Assembly (NCBI RefSeq): GCF_022179405.1 | Contig: NZ_BPQT01000005.1 | Coordinates: 1-64,000, forward strand | From: Methylobacterium marchantiae | GTDB lineage: Bacteria; Pseudomonadota; Alphaproteobacteria; Rhizobiales; Beijerinckiaceae | DNA length: 64,000 bases | Reading direction: 5' to 3' | Shown here: positions 39,133-49,397 of the stretch, in pieces | How the letters are laid out: every line of letters starts with the position of its first letter | Numbering within the stretch: position 1 is the stretch's first letter | Program-made: the position numbers and the translations under genes | Notes under the pieces: generated by a model | The model's database searches: none | Seen by the model: the letters and a program-made list of their open reading frames with translations, nothing else | What the model was told of the DNA's origin: nothing

Positions 39133-40544
39133 TCGTCCTGGACGCGACCGCCGGGCCGAGAGAGACGCGGCGGCCCTCGTCGCGTGGCCCCTGGACGACC
39201 GAGTTACGAGCGACGCTGGTTCTCGCGGCGCCCCTGATCGTGACGAACCTCGCTCAGCACGGCCTCGTCACCGCCGACGTGGTCCTGCTCGGACGGCTCG
39301 GTGCTGAGCCGCTCGCGGCCGGCGCGCTCGCGACGAGCCTCTACTTCATCCTGTTCATCTGTGGGATCGGCCTCGCCTCGGTCGTCTCGCCTCTGATCGC
39401 AGGTGCCGTCGGTCGTGGCGATTCCGCCGATCACGATGTGCGCCGAATCGTCGGGGCCGGGCTCTGGGCCGTCACCATCGCGATCGTCCCCGTCATGCTG
39501 GCCCTCTGGCACACCGAGCACATGCTTCTGGCCATGGGTCAGCAACCGAAGCTCGCTGAGGATGCCGGGCTCTACATGCGGGCCCTGCAATGGTCGATGT
39601 GGCCTGCACTCGCCTTCATGGCGTTGCGCGCCAGCCTTTCCGCCCTGGAGCGGCCCGGCTGGCCCCTCGCTATCAGTCTCGCGGCTCTACCGGTGAATGT
39701 CGGGCTGGCGATCTGGCTCGCCTTCGAGGGACCGGGACTGCTTGGTCTCGGCTTGGTCGGTGTCGGACTCGCTACGACGTTCGCCGCGTTCCTGTCCCTC
39801 GCCGCCCTCGTCGGCGTGATGATGATGGCGCCGGGCCTTCGCCAGCGGCGGCTCTTCCTCGGAGTCTGGCGACCCAATGCCGGGCGGCTCGCGACCACCT
39901 TCCGCCTCGGCCTGCCCATGGCCGCGACGGGTCTGGCCGAGGCGAGCCTGTTCGAGGCCGCAGTTCTCGGCATGGGCCTGTTCGGCACCGCTCCCCTGGC
40001 GGCCCATGCCGTGACGATCCAGATCGCCGCGATCTGCTTCATGGTCCCCAACGGGATCGGGCAGGCCGCCACGGTGAGGGTGGGGCGCGCCTTCGGCGCC
40101 GAGGATCGCATTTCCATGTGCCGAGCGGGCGCCATCGCGATTCTGCTCGGCTTCGGCTTCATGAGCGCCTGCGCCCTCGTCCAGGTGACGCTGCCGCGGC
40201 CGCTGATCGGCCTGTTCCTCGATCTCGACGCGCCGGGGAATGCCGCAGTGATCCCGTACGCCATCAGCTTCATCGGCTTCGCCGCGCTCTTCGCCATGGC
40301 CGACGGTGTCCAATCGGTGGCGCTCGGCGCGCTGCGGGGCATGCAGGACACACGCGTGCCGATGGGGATCGCCCTCTTCGGATATTGGGTGATCGGCATC
40401 CCTGCGGGCATCCTAGCTGCATGGGGGCTCGGCTTCGGCGGCGTGGGGATCTGGATGGGCTTCTGTGCCGGATTGGCGGTGGTCGCCATCCTGCTGGTGA
40501 GGCGCTGGCTTTCGCTCAGCGGGCGCGTCGCGCTATGCCCGTGA
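39129..40544 (+). CDS. MATE-family efflux transporter
   Basis: This 471-residue protein has twelve hydrophobic helices in two halves, as in MatE proteins that export drugs or organic cations using Na+ or H+. The start at ATG 39129 overlaps the ABC exporter stop. The frame continues upstream to 38139 only as a shadow of the ABC gene. Coupling of an ABC exporter with a MATE transporter suggests a shared cargo class, but none can be named. Confidence 0.92.
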
Positions 40545-40644
40545 CGAATCCCGTGACCCGTCACGGGCCTACTCTGGACAGGTTCGCATCTGGCGTGCCA
40601 GAGAACCCTGCCTCCGAAGGCTCGCTCGGGTGACGCCCGGTCGC

Positions 40645-40664
40645 ATTGCACGTCACTGTGCAAT
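40645..40664 (+). promoter_or_regulatory. palindrome upstream of petABC
   Basis: ATTGCAC-N6-GTGCAAT is a perfect 7+7 inverted repeat, about 120-140 bases upstream of the petA start and 100 bases after the MATE stop. Its spacing suits a dimeric regulator. It has no T-run, so a terminator is unlikely. Confidence 0.5.
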
Positions 40665-40784
40665 CGTGTCTGCGTCTGCGCTGCGTGCTTCTTTCGAGCG
40701 CCTCTAATTGTCGGCGAACGGAAGCGGCGCGTCCTCGATCTGCGGGCGGCCCGACCCGGCGCCATCCTGACCGGAGTGTCCATC

Positions 40785-41345
40785 TTGGCGAACACCCCTC
40801 CCACATCAGGTCCCGACGGTTCCCGCCGCGACTTCCTGTTCCTGGCGACCGGTTCTGGCCTCGCCGTGGGTGCGGGCGCGCTGGCATGGCCCTTCGTGGC
40901 ATCGATGGCGCCCGACGCCGAGGTGATCGCGGCAGGCGCCCCCCTCGAGGTCGACCTGACGCCGATCCAAGAAGGCCAGATCGTCAACGTGTTCTGGCGC
41001 GGCAAGCTGATCTTCATCCGGAGCCGTTCCGAGACGGAGGTCAAGGAGGCCGAGGCCGTGAAGCTCAGCGAGCTCATGGATCCCCAGGCCGATTCCGCGC
41101 GCGTCAAGGAAGGCCACGCCAAGTGGCTCGTGGTCTACGGCAACTGCACCCATCTCGGCTGCGTCCCGATCGGTCACCAGGGTCAGTACGAAGGCTGGTC
41201 CTGCCCGTGCCACGGTTCGCTCTACGATACGTCCGGTCGCGTACGTCGCGGACCGGCTCCGACGAACCTTCCGATCCCGCCCTACGCCTTTCTTACGGAC
41301 ACGAAGATCCGGATCGGCGAGGAGGGCGGCAAGGCCGTCGCCTGA
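40785..41345 (+). CDS. petA: ubiquinol-cytochrome c reductase iron-sulfur (Rieske) subunit
   Basis: This protein of about 186 residues is the Rieske subunit of the bc1 complex. A twin-arginine motif (SRRDFLFLAT) and a single anchor helix precede the soluble domain with cluster ligands in NCTHLGC and CPCHGS. TTG 40785 is favoured because GGAG lies 8 bases upstream. GTG 40776 would overlap that ribosome site but is also in frame. It starts the petABC operon. Confidence 0.95.
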   Translation: MANTPPTSGPDGSRRDFLFLATGSGLAVGAGALAWPFVASMAPDAEVIAAGAPLEVDLTPIQEGQIVNVFWRGKLIFIRSRSETEVKEAEAVKLSELMDPQADSARVKEGHAKWLVVYGNCTHLGCVPIGHQGQYEGWSCPCHGSLYDTSGRVRRGPAPTNLPIPPYAFLTDTKIRIGEEGGKAVA

Positions 41346-41440
41346 CGTGAGGACGTCGCCCGAGGGCGGCGAGGGAGGACGTCCGGCGCGCCACGACACG
41401 CGACGGATGCAGCGAAACAGACTTTGAAGCGGGTAGCCTC

Positions 41441-42724
41441 ATGAGCGGTCACGCCACCTACGTCCCCAAGAGTCGGATCGCCAAGTGGTTCGAATCGCGG
41501 CTGCCCATCGTCGGGCTGGTCCATTCGTCCTTCATCGCCTTTCCGGTCCCGCGAAACCTGAACTATTTCTGGACCTTCGGCGCCATCCTCATGGCGATGC
41601 TGGTGTCGCAGATCGTCACCGGCATCTGGCTGGCGATGCATTACGACCCCTCGGCGGGCAACGCGTTCAATTCCGTCGAGCACATCATGCGCGACGTGAA
41701 TTACGGCTGGCTGCTACGCTACATGCACGCCAACGGCGCCTCGATGTTCTTCGTCGCCGTCTACATCCACATTTTCCGCGCGCTGTATTACGGCTCGTAC
41801 AAGGCCCCGCGCGAGGTGCTCTACATCCTCGGCGTCATCATCTACCTCCTGATGATGGCCACGGCCTTCCTCGGCTACACCCTTCCCTGGGGCCAGATGA
41901 GCTTCTGGGGCGCGACCGTCATCACCAACATCCTCGCTGCGATCCCCATCGTGGGCGATACGATCCAGAGCCTGCTCTGGGGCGGCTATTCCGTCGGCAA
42001 TCCGACGATCAACCGCTTCTTCTCACTTCACTATCTGTTGCCGTTCATGATCCTCGGCGTCGTCGTGCTGCACGTCTGGGCGCTGCACGTGACCGGGCAG
42101 AACAACCCGACCGGCATCCCGATCAAGACCGGCAAGGACGCGGTGCCGTTCACGCCCTACGCGACGATCAAGGACGTCTTCGCCTCGGTCGTGTTCTTCG
42201 TCTTCTTCGCCTACTGGATCTTCTACCAGCCGAACTACCTCGGTCACGCCGACAACTACATCCCCGCCAATGCCTCGGTGACACCGGCCCACATTGTACC
42301 GGAATGGTACTTCCTGCCATTCTACGCGATCCTTCGCGCAGTCCCCGACAAGCTCGGCGGCGTCATCCTGATGTTCAGCGCCGTGATCATTCTCGCCTTC
42401 GCACCGTGGCTCGACACGTCGCGAGTCCGCTCGGCGAATTATCGGCCGATCTACCGCCAGTTCTTCTGGCTGTTCGTGGTCGTCTGCGTGGTGCTGGGCT
42501 GGCTCGGCGCCAAGCCGCCGGAGGGTGGCTACGTCCTCGCGTCGCGGATTTGCACGGCGTACTACTTCGCCCACTTCCTCATCGTGATGCCATTGGTGGG
42601 TCTGTTCGAAACGCCGAAGGCCCTGCCGGGATCGATCCTGGAAAGCGTGACCGGACCTCATCCGCAATATGGTGGTTCGGGCATGCCAGCCGGTGCGGTC
42701 GCCGCGCCATCGTCGAAGGGTTGA
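41441..42724 (+). CDS. petB: cytochrome b subunit of the bc1 complex
   Basis: This 427-residue membrane protein has eight helices and the paired haem-ligand histidines in helices B and D (for example [13 protein letters not shown] and [18 protein letters not shown]). The Qo-site motif PEWYF is present. It transfers electrons from ubiquinol across the membrane. It lies between petA and petC, about 95 bases after petA and 10 bases before the petC GTG. Length matches bacterial cytochrome b with a short C-terminal tail. Confidence 0.98.
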   Translation: MSGHATYVPKSRIAKWFESRLPIVGLVHSSFIAFPVPRNLNYFWTFGAILMAMLVSQIVTGIWLAMHYDPSAGNAFNSVEHIMRDVNYGWLLRYMHANGASMFFVAVYIHIFRALYYGSYKAPREVLYILGVIIYLLMMATAFLGYTLPWGQMSFWGATVITNILAAIPIVGDTIQSLLWGGYSVGNPTINRFFSLHYLLPFMILGVVVLHVWALHVTGQNNPTGIPIKTGKDAVPFTPYATIKDVFASVVFFVFFAYWIFYQPNYLGHADNYIPANASVTPAHIVPEWYFLPFYAILRAVPDKLGGVILMFSAVIILAFAPWLDTSRVRSANYRPIYRQFFWLFVVVCVVLGWLGAKPPEGGYVLASRICTAYYFAHFLIVMPLVGLFETPKALPGSILESVTGPHPQYGGSGMPAGAVAAPSSKG

Positions 42725-42734
42725 GGTGCGGATC

Positions 42735-43643
42735 GTGAACACCATGAACACCTCACGCATCCTCGCCGCCACGATGCTCGCGGCGATCATCGGCACGAGC
42801 CCGGTCCTCGCCGAGGATGGGCATTCGACGCCCAATCCGCCCCGCGAAAAATGGAGCTTTGCCGGGATCTTCGGCAAGTTCGACGAGGCTCAACTCCAGC
42901 GCGGCTTCCAAGTCTATCGTGAGGTCTGCTCGAACTGCCACAGCATGAACTTGGTGAAGTTCCGCAACCTCGCAGAGAAGGGTGGCCCGGGCTTTTCGGC
43001 TCCTCAGGTCAAAGCGCTGGCCGCCGAGTACAAGGTCAAGGACGGCCCCAACGATTCCGGGGACATGTTCGAGCGGCCCGGCCGCCCGGCCGACGCCTTC
43101 CCGGCTCCCTTCCCGAATGAGAAGGCCGCTGCGGCGGCCAATGGCGGCAAGGCTCCGCCGGACTTTTCGGTTCTGGCCAAGGCCCGCACCTATGAGCGCG
43201 GCTTCCCGAACTTCATCTTCGATGCGATGCCCTTCATCGGCTATTCGGAGCAGGGCGTGGACTATATCCACGCGCTCCTGAACGGCTACGAGGACGCCCC
43301 GAAGGGAATGGATGTCCCGGCCGGCACCAACTACAACAAGTACTATCCCGGCCATCTCATCGCGATGGCCAAGCCCCTGAGCGATGGTCAGGTGAGCTAT
43401 GCCAAGGGTGCCGACGGCAATCCCGTCGTTCCCGAGACTGTCGAGCAGTATTCCCACGACGTGGCGGCGTTCATGTCCTGGGCCGCCGAGCCACATATGG
43501 AGGCGCGCAAGGCGCTGGGCTTCCGGGTGATCCTGTTCCTCCTCATCCTGTCGGGCCTGCTCTACTACGTGAAGAAGAAGGTCTGGGCGGATGTGGGCGG
43601 CGAGGCACACGGCATGCAGCCCGAGCTTCACAAGACCAGCTGA
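42735..43643 (+). CDS. petC: cytochrome c1 subunit of the bc1 complex
   Basis: This 302-residue periplasmic cytochrome has a signal peptide (cleavage near VLAEDG), the haem attachment motif CSNCH, the axial-methionine region in the C-terminal half and a C-terminal anchor helix (VILFLLILSGLLYYVKKKVW). GTG 42735 has GAGG 8 bases upstream; ATG 42744 is an alternative. It completes the bc1 operon and is followed by an intrinsic terminator. Confidence 0.96.
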   Translation: MNTMNTSRILAATMLAAIIGTSPVLAEDGHSTPNPPREKWSFAGIFGKFDEAQLQRGFQVYREVCSNCHSMNLVKFRNLAEKGGPGFSAPQVKALAAEYKVKDGPNDSGDMFERPGRPADAFPAPFPNEKAAAAANGGKAPPDFSVLAKARTYERGFPNFIFDAMPFIGYSEQGVDYIHALLNGYEDAPKGMDVPAGTNYNKYYPGHLIAMAKPLSDGQVSYAKGADGNPVVPETVEQYSHDVAAFMSWAAEPHMEARKALGFRVILFLLILSGLLYYVKKKVWADVGGEAHGMQPELHKTS

Positions 43644-43667
43644 GCCCCTTAAAGGCGCTTGTTAACG

Positions 43668-43697
43668 AACGGGCTCGCTGTGCGGGCCCGTTTTCGT
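43668..43697 (+). terminator. intrinsic terminator after petC
   Basis: AACGGGCTCGC and GCGGGCCCGTT form 11 pairs (one G-T) around a 3-base loop, followed by a T-rich tract. It lies 24 bases after the petC stop and separates petABC from mtnP. Confidence 0.85.
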
Positions 43698-43752
43698 TTT
43701 CAAACCAGCGGGCCGTCAGGCGCGGCCGCGAGAATGCGACAGGAGATTCGGC

Positions 43753-44628
<876 letters not shown>

Positions 44629-44681
44629 GCCGGGCAAGCATTCGGCCACGGGGCCTTTCCAGAGGAAGGCGTTTTCCTCTA

Positions 44682-44718
44682 GAGCATCGGTCTCGATTAC
44701 CCATCCGGATCGATGCTC
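44682..44718. repeat. inverted repeat upstream of hisB
   Basis: GAGCATCG (44682-44689) and CGATGCTC (44711-44718) are perfect 8-base inverted copies separated by 21 bases. A second short hairpin (AGAGGAA with TTCCTCT, 44661-44680) lies just before. Both lie in the 120-base gap between mtnP and hisB and could be a dispersed intergenic repeat or part of the hisB leader. Confidence 0.4.
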
Positions 44719-44751
44719 CCGTCTTCCGGATCTCGACATGTCATTCGAACC

Positions 44752-45357
44752 ATGAGCGAACCATCAGCGATGCGCGCCGCGAGCATCAGCCGCCGCACGG
44801 CGGAGACCGACGTCAACGTCTCCATCGGCCTCGATGGGACCGGCAAGGCGACGATCTCCACCGGGGTCGGCTTCTTCGATCACATGCTGGAGCTGTTCGC
44901 CCGGCACGGGCTGTTCGATGTGGAGGCGAAGGTCACCGGCGACCTCCACGTGGATCACCACCACACCGTGGAGGATACCGGCATCGCCCTCGGCCAAGCC
45001 TTCGCTCAAGCGCTCGGCGACAAGCGGGGGATCACCCGCTACGCCGATATCCATTTGCCCATGGACGAAGCGCTGACGCGGGTCTCCATCGACATTTCCG
45101 GCCGGCCGTTCCTCGTCTTCCGGACCACGTTCAAGGCGGAGAAGATCGGGCAGTTCGACACGGAACTCGTGCGGGAATGGTTCCAGGCTTTCGCGATGAA
45201 CGCCGGAATTACGTTGCACGTCGAGACTTTGTACGGCGACAACGCTCATCATATCGCGGAAAGCTGCTTCAAGGGTTTGGCCCGCGCCTTGCGGAACGCC
45301 ATCGCCGTCGATCCGCGCGAGGACGGACGCGTCCCCTCGACGAAGGGGTCGCTTTAG
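44752..45357 (+). CDS. hisB: imidazoleglycerol-phosphate dehydratase
   Basis: This 201-residue monofunctional HisB catalyses the sixth step of histidine synthesis. The two metal-binding histidine motifs are present: [11 protein letters not shown] and the later [20 protein letters not shown] 44752 ([10 protein letters not shown]) gives the usual length. It starts a short his cluster hisB-DUF2628-hisH-hisA. There is no fused phosphatase domain, as normal outside gammaproteobacteria. Confidence 0.96.
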   Translation: MSEPSAMRAASISRRTAETDVNVSIGLDGTGKATISTGVGFFDHMLELFARHGLFDVEAKVTGDLHVDHHHTVEDTGIALGQAFAQALGDKRGITRYADIHLPMDEALTRVSIDISGRPFLVFRTTFKAEKIGQFDTELVREWFQAFAMNAGITLHVETLYGDNAHHIAESCFKGLARALRNAIAVDPREDGRVPSTKGSL

Positions 45358-45398
45358 GCTCCATAGGGGCTTTCGGGGCGGGAAGAGGCGGAAGACGC

Positions 45399-45887
45399 AT
45401 GCGGACCTACACGTTTCATCTTGCATCCGACGCAATCGCGGGGGAATCGCACGGCCTCGACAAGGCGATCCTGGTCGCGGACGGATTCTCGCTACATGCT
45501 TTCGTCTTCGGCCCGGTGTGGTTCTTCTTCCATCGACTCTGGCTCGCCGGACTCGGCGTGTTGGTCGTTCTGGTGGCCGCAGCCTTCACCGGTCGGTTGC
45601 TCGGCCTGACCACCTTCGCGGGCCTGACACTCACCCTATTGCTTCTCTTCCTGGTGGGATTGGAGGCGTCGAGCCTGCGCCGCTGGACCTATGCGAGACG
45701 CGGCCAGCCCGCGCGAGACGCCGTGGTCGCTCATTCCACCGAAGATGCCGAGATGAAGGCGGTGAATCGCTGGCTTGCGACGCCGGCCGCGATCCGGCCG
45801 GGTCCGAACCCGTATCCCGCAGTCACAGGGCGTCCGATCGAGACGGCTATCGGGCTGTTTCCCTTGGCAGAGCCCCGCCGTTCATGA
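45399..45887 (+). CDS. DUF2628 membrane protein of the his cluster
   Basis: This 162-residue protein has an N-terminal soluble part with the motif [18 protein letters not shown]-like (here [11 protein letters not shown] and [11 protein letters not shown]). Two or three membrane segments follow (about 45-90), then a polar tail. It begins 41 bases after hisB and overlaps the start of hisH by 4 bases. DUF2628 proteins are found inside his operons of many alphaproteobacteria. Their function is unknown. Confidence 0.85.
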   Translation: MRTYTFHLASDAIAGESHGLDKAILVADGFSLHAFVFGPVWFFFHRLWLAGLGVLVVLVAAAFTGRLLGLTTFAGLTLTLLLLFLVGLEASSLRRWTYARRGQPARDAVVAHSTEDAEMKAVNRWLATPAAIRPGPNPYPAVTGRPIETAIGLFPLAEPRRS

Positions 45888-46546
45888 TGTCCGAGACCGT
45901 CGCGATCATCGATTACGGGTCGGGCAACCTTCACTCGGCGGCCAAGGCCTTCGAGCGGGCCGGACGGGAAGCCGGCCTGGACACGACCCGTATCGTCGTG
46001 ACCAGCGATCCGGAGGTGGTGTCGACGGCCGACCGCGTGGTGCTTCCAGGGGTCGGGGCTTATGCCGATTGCCGCAAGGGGCTCGATTCCGTCGCCGGCA
46101 TGGTCGAGGCGATGACGTATTCGGCGCATGGGCGAGGTCGGCCGTTTCTCGGCATCTGCGTCGGCATGCAGCTTCTCGCCAGCCGCGGACTCGAATACGA
46201 GACCACACCGGGTCTGGGCTGGATCGCCGGTGATGTCGGTCCGATCCGTCCATCGGATCCGGATTTGAAGATCCCACATATGGGCTGGAACACTCTTCGG
46301 CCCGAATGTGAGCACGCTCTCCTCGACGGCATTCCCACGGGTCTCGACGGATTGCATGCCTATTTCGTGCACAGCTTCGCCCTCGACCCGATGAACCGGG
46401 AGGATGTCGTCGCCGAGAGCGAGTATGGCGGGCCCGTCACCGCCATCGTGGCCAGGGACAACGTCGCCGGCACGCAATTCCATCCCGAGAAGAGCCAGCA
46501 TCTCGGCTTGGCCCTGATCGCGAATTTCCTGCGTTGGCGTCCCTAG
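45884..46546 (+). CDS. hisH: HisH, glutaminase subunit of imidazole glycerol phosphate synthase
   Basis: This 220-residue class I glutamine amidotransferase supplies ammonia to HisF. The catalytic cysteine lies in [10 protein letters not shown] and the histidine and glutamate in FHPEKSQ. It begins with ATGATG overlapping the DUF2628 stop. Its partner HisF is not encoded in this window, although HisA follows. Histidine synthesis therefore depends on a hisF elsewhere. Confidence 0.96.
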   Translation: MMSETVAIIDYGSGNLHSAAKAFERAGREAGLDTTRIVVTSDPEVVSTADRVVLPGVGAYADCRKGLDSVAGMVEAMTYSAHGRGRPFLGICVGMQLLASRGLEYETTPGLGWIAGDVGPIRPSDPDLKIPHMGWNTLRPECEHALLDGIPTGLDGLHAYFVHSFALDPMNREDVVAESEYGGPVTAIVARDNVAGTQFHPEKSQHLGLALIANFLRWRP

Positions 46547-46590
46547 GGACGACCGATCCGCTCATCGACACTCAGAAGGCGACATCCACC

Positions 46591-47328
46591 GTGATCCTGT
46601 TTCCGGCGATCGATCTGAAGGAAGGGCGTTGCGTTCGCCTCGTCCAGGGCGACATGGCGCAGGCCATCGTCTTCAGCGACGATCCGGCCGCTCAGGCGGG
46701 CGTGTTCGAGGAGCAGGGGTTCTCCTGGCTCCACGTGGTCGATCTCGACGGCGCCTTCGCCGGCGCCCCGATGAACGCTTCCGCCGTCGATGCCATCCTC
46801 GCCCGCACCAATCTCCCAGTTCAGCTCGGCGGTGGCATCCGTGAGATGCGGACCGTGGAGGCCTGGATCGAGAAGGGCGTGAGCCGGGTCATCATCGGTA
46901 CCGCCGCCGTGCGCGATCCGGCCTTCGTGCGCGAGGCGGCACGCCTCTATCCGGGCAAGATCGCCGTCGGCATCGATGCCAAGGATGGCCGGGTGGCGGT
47001 CGAAGGTTGGGCGAAGACGTCGAGCATGACGGCCGAGGAACTCGGGCGGCGGTTCGAGGATGCCGGCGTTGCGGCCATCATCTACACCGACATCGCCCGC
47101 GATGGCATTCTCAAGGGGCTCAATATCGAGATGACGCTCGGCCTCGCCCATGCCGTGACGATCCCGGTGATCGCCTCCGGTGGCCTCGCCTCGATCGACG
47201 ACGTCCATCGCCTGCTGGAACCCGATTGCAAGATGCTGGCGGGCGCGATCACCGGTCGCGCGCTCTATGACGGGCGCATCGATCCGCGCGAGGCACTCGC
47301 CGCCATCGCCCGCAAGGCTGCGGCTTAG
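46591..47328 (+). CDS. hisA: phosphoribosylformimino-5-aminoimidazole carboxamide ribotide isomerase
   Basis: This 245-residue TIM-barrel isomerase of histidine synthesis has catalytic aspartates in [14 protein letters not shown] and [14 protein letters not shown] and phosphate-binding GGGIR and ASGGLAS. GTG 46591 gives the conserved N terminus, with AAGG 11 bases upstream. It ends the local cluster, and a very strong terminator follows immediately. Confidence 0.96.
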   Translation: MILFPAIDLKEGRCVRLVQGDMAQAIVFSDDPAAQAGVFEEQGFSWLHVVDLDGAFAGAPMNASAVDAILARTNLPVQLGGGIREMRTVEAWIEKGVSRVIIGTAAVRDPAFVREAARLYPGKIAVGIDAKDGRVAVEGWAKTSSMTAEELGRRFEDAGVAAIIYTDIARDGILKGLNIEMTLGLAHAVTIPVIASGGLASIDDVHRLLEPDCKMLAGAITGRALYDGRIDPREALAAIARKAAA

Positions 47329-47358
47329 AAAACTCGGTCGAGATATGCAGGCGGTATG

Positions 47359-47401
47359 AAAAAAGCCGCGGCGCCCTTTCGAGGGCGCCGCGGCTTTTTT
47401 T
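47359..47401. terminator. bidirectional intrinsic terminator with TTCG tetraloop
   Basis: A perfect 19-base-pair stem (47359-47377 with 47382-47400) carries a TTCG tetraloop, with A-run and T-run on its two sides. It lies between the convergent hisA and bamE genes, 30 and 18 bases from their stops. Confidence 0.95.
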
Positions 47402-47419
47402 CGATCCCTGGAGGCGGAG

Positions 47420-47917
47420 TTACAGGCCATTCCTGGCACCGGGCACGATGCTCGTGCCCGAGCCGCTGCCGAACGGCTCATACTTGGTCAAGCCACGGAA
47501 GAGCTGGCCCAGGAAAGCGCGGTCGGCGCCGCTGGTGGGGGTCGTGCGCTCGATGAAGTCGAACACCTTGCCGTCCTGCAACCCGTAGAGCGCCACGCGC
47601 TCGACCTTGAAGCCGGCATTGAAATAGATGGTGGTGACCTTCTGGTCTTCTACGCGCTCGCCGAGGAAAAGCACCGTGCGGCGCGAATTCTGCGTGATGT
47701 AGTACCAGGTCTTGTTGCCCACCGTGGAGACGGTGGAGGGCGTGCCGAGGATCTGCAGCACCTGTTCGGCGCTCATGCCCGGTTTCACAGTGGCAAGGGC
47801 GGCCTGATCGACCTGATATCCGTGGCGGAGATCTTCACCGATACAGCCGGAGATTCCCACACCGACGAGGCCGATGACGGCGAGACGGCTGATCGACGAG
47901 ACGAAACGGCGCGACAT
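47420..47917 (-). CDS. bamE: BamE-family outer-membrane assembly lipoprotein (SmpA/OmlA)
   Basis: This 165-residue lipoprotein has a signal peptide with lipobox GISGC (C25) and the BamE fold signature VKPGMSAEQVLQILGTPST. It is a small subunit of the BAM complex that folds outer-membrane proteins. ATG 47917 is preferred over the open frame to 48067 because it places the signal peptide at the N terminus. The C-terminal tail is longer than in E. coli BamE. It faces hisA across the shared terminator. Confidence 0.92.
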   Translation of the reverse strand: MSRRFVSSISRLAVIGLVGVGISGCIGEDLRHGYQVDQAALATVKPGMSAEQVLQILGTPSTVSTVGNKTWYYITQNSRRTVLFLGERVEDQKVTTIYFNAGFKVERVALYGLQDGKVFDFIERTTPTSGADRAFLGQLFRGLTKYEPFGSGSGTSIVPGARNGL

Positions 47918-48090
47918 CAGCCACCCTTGATCCGTTGAGACAACACGACGCTTGAACTTGATAGCCCGGAACAGATCCCCACCTTGACGTGTCGGTGGAG
48001 CTTGCGCCTTGGCCGCCGGTTGCCGTACCGCGAGGTTATGGTTTTGACAAGGCAAGCTCGGCCACACCCCTCACGCACTCGGTGGACGGC

Positions 48091-48657
48091 ATGATCGCCA
48101 GATTCTTTCGGCGAAGCTCCGCACGAGCCAGCATCGTCGAGGCGTTGCATCTGCGGATCAACGAGGCTTCGCGGGCGCCGGGCCTCTATACGCATCTCGG
48201 GGTTCCCGACACGGTCGAGGGCCGTTTCGAATGCCTGTCCCTTCATGTGATCCTGGTCCTGCGCCGGATGAACCAACTTCCTCCGCCGGCCGGTGATATC
48301 GCCCAGGATCTGGTCAATGCGGTGTTCCTACAGCTCGATTCGTCGCTTCGCGAACTCGGCGTCGGCGATTTCGGCGTGCCCAAGCGCATGAAGAAGCTCG
48401 GGGCCGCCTTCTATGGCCGCGCCGCGGGCTATGACGCGGCCCTGGATGCCAGCGACGAGGATGGTCTCAAGGCGTCTCTCGCCCGCAACGTCATCGGGAC
48501 CGAGATGCCGGAAGCGGGTATCGGCCTCGCGCGCTACGTCCTTGCGAGCGCGGTGTCGCTTGGTGCATGCGACCTCGACCGGATCGTATCGCAGGGGCCG
48601 GACTTTCCGTCCCCGCTGACCTTCATCCCATCGGGAGATATTCGACATGACGCCTAA
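48091..48657 (+). CDS. ubiquinol-cytochrome c chaperone (Cbp3/UQCC1-like)
   Basis: This 188-residue protein matches the ubiquinol-cytochrome C chaperone family related to mitochondrial Cbp3/UQCC1, which helps cytochrome b assembly. It has the helical core (LGVPDTVEGRFECLSLHVIL, then LVNAVFLQLDSSLRELGVGD and GAAFYGRA). ATG 48091 gives the family N terminus. Its end overlaps the DUF177 gene start. The petB cytochrome b gene is 6 kb away. The function is inferred from the family. Confidence 0.88.
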   Translation: MIARFFRRSSARASIVEALHLRINEASRAPGLYTHLGVPDTVEGRFECLSLHVILVLRRMNQLPPPAGDIAQDLVNAVFLQLDSSLRELGVGDFGVPKRMKKLGAAFYGRAAGYDAALDASDEDGLKASLARNVIGTEMPEAGIGLARYVLASAVSLGACDLDRIVSQGPDFPSPLTFIPSGDIRHDA

Positions 48658-49159
48658 GTCGACGGCCGGGCCGCTGTCGCGGCCATTCCGGGTCGACCGC
48701 CTGCCGAGGGACAGGGCCGGCATCGTCATCGACGCGACGCCCGAGGAAGAGGCGGCACTCGCAGCCGATTTCGGCATCCCTGCCATCCGCGACCTCGTCG
48801 GCCGATTGCACTGGAGCGGCACGCCCGCCCGCCTCGTCATCACGGGCACGGTGACGGCGACCGTCACGCAGGTCTGCACGGTCAGTCTCGAGCCGTTCGA
48901 GGCGGAGGTATCCGAGCCCGTCGAGATCGTCTTCAGCGATCACCAGCCGGAGCAGAAGCAGGATGTCGTCGACGAGGAGACGGATGCCCCAGATCCCATC
49001 GTCAACGGCACGATCGATCTGGGACAAGTCACAGCCGAATTTCTGGCGCTCGGCCTCGACCCCTATCCGCGCAAGCCAGGGATCGCCTTCGAGCCGGTCG
49101 TCGAAGACAAGGATTCGCCTCTGTCCATCCTCCGCAGCTTGAAGCGCGACGAGGCATGA
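48647..49159 (+). CDS. DUF177/YceD family protein
   Basis: This 170-residue protein of the YceD family has the conserved central segment with VTQVCTVSLEPFEA and a C-terminal DPYPRKPG motif. The family is linked to 23S rRNA accumulation in bacteria and plants. The start overlaps the chaperone gene by about 11 bases. In many bacteria yceD is followed by rpmF-plsX-fabH. Here rpmF (L32) is missing and plsX follows directly. Confidence 0.88.
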   Translation: MTPKSTAGPLSRPFRVDRLPRDRAGIVIDATPEEEAALAADFGIPAIRDLVGRLHWSGTPARLVITGTVTATVTQVCTVSLEPFEAEVSEPVEIVFSDHQPEQKQDVVDEETDAPDPIVNGTIDLGQVTAEFLALGLDPYPRKPGIAFEPVVEDKDSPLSILRSLKRDEA

Positions 49160-49316
49160 CGCCTGGATCACCCCCCTGATTTTGCGGGAGCGAAGCTCGA
49201 GATTTCGACGCCGAATCCGAAAAAGCTGAGATTTCGTTTGCCCGTCGGGCCCGAAACGCTATTTTCCGCCGCGCCGAGGACGGGTCCGTCGATGCGGGGC
49301 CCCTTCTCTCTTCCAT

Positions 49317-49361
49317 CCCTTCCAAGCGAAGGGCATCCCGTCTGCCCTTCGCTCGGAAGGG
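49317..49361 (+). promoter_or_regulatory. long hairpin in the plsX leader
   Basis: Arms 49317-49335 and 49343-49361 pair over 18 of 19 bases (one A-C mismatch) around a 7-base loop, ending 37 bases before the plsX ATG. No T-run follows. It could be a leader structure controlling plsX-fabH, or a stabiliser of the upstream transcript. Confidence 0.55.
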
Positions 49362-49397
49362 TCTGTCCGTCCTGAAAGAGGCCTTCGGCCGAACCAC

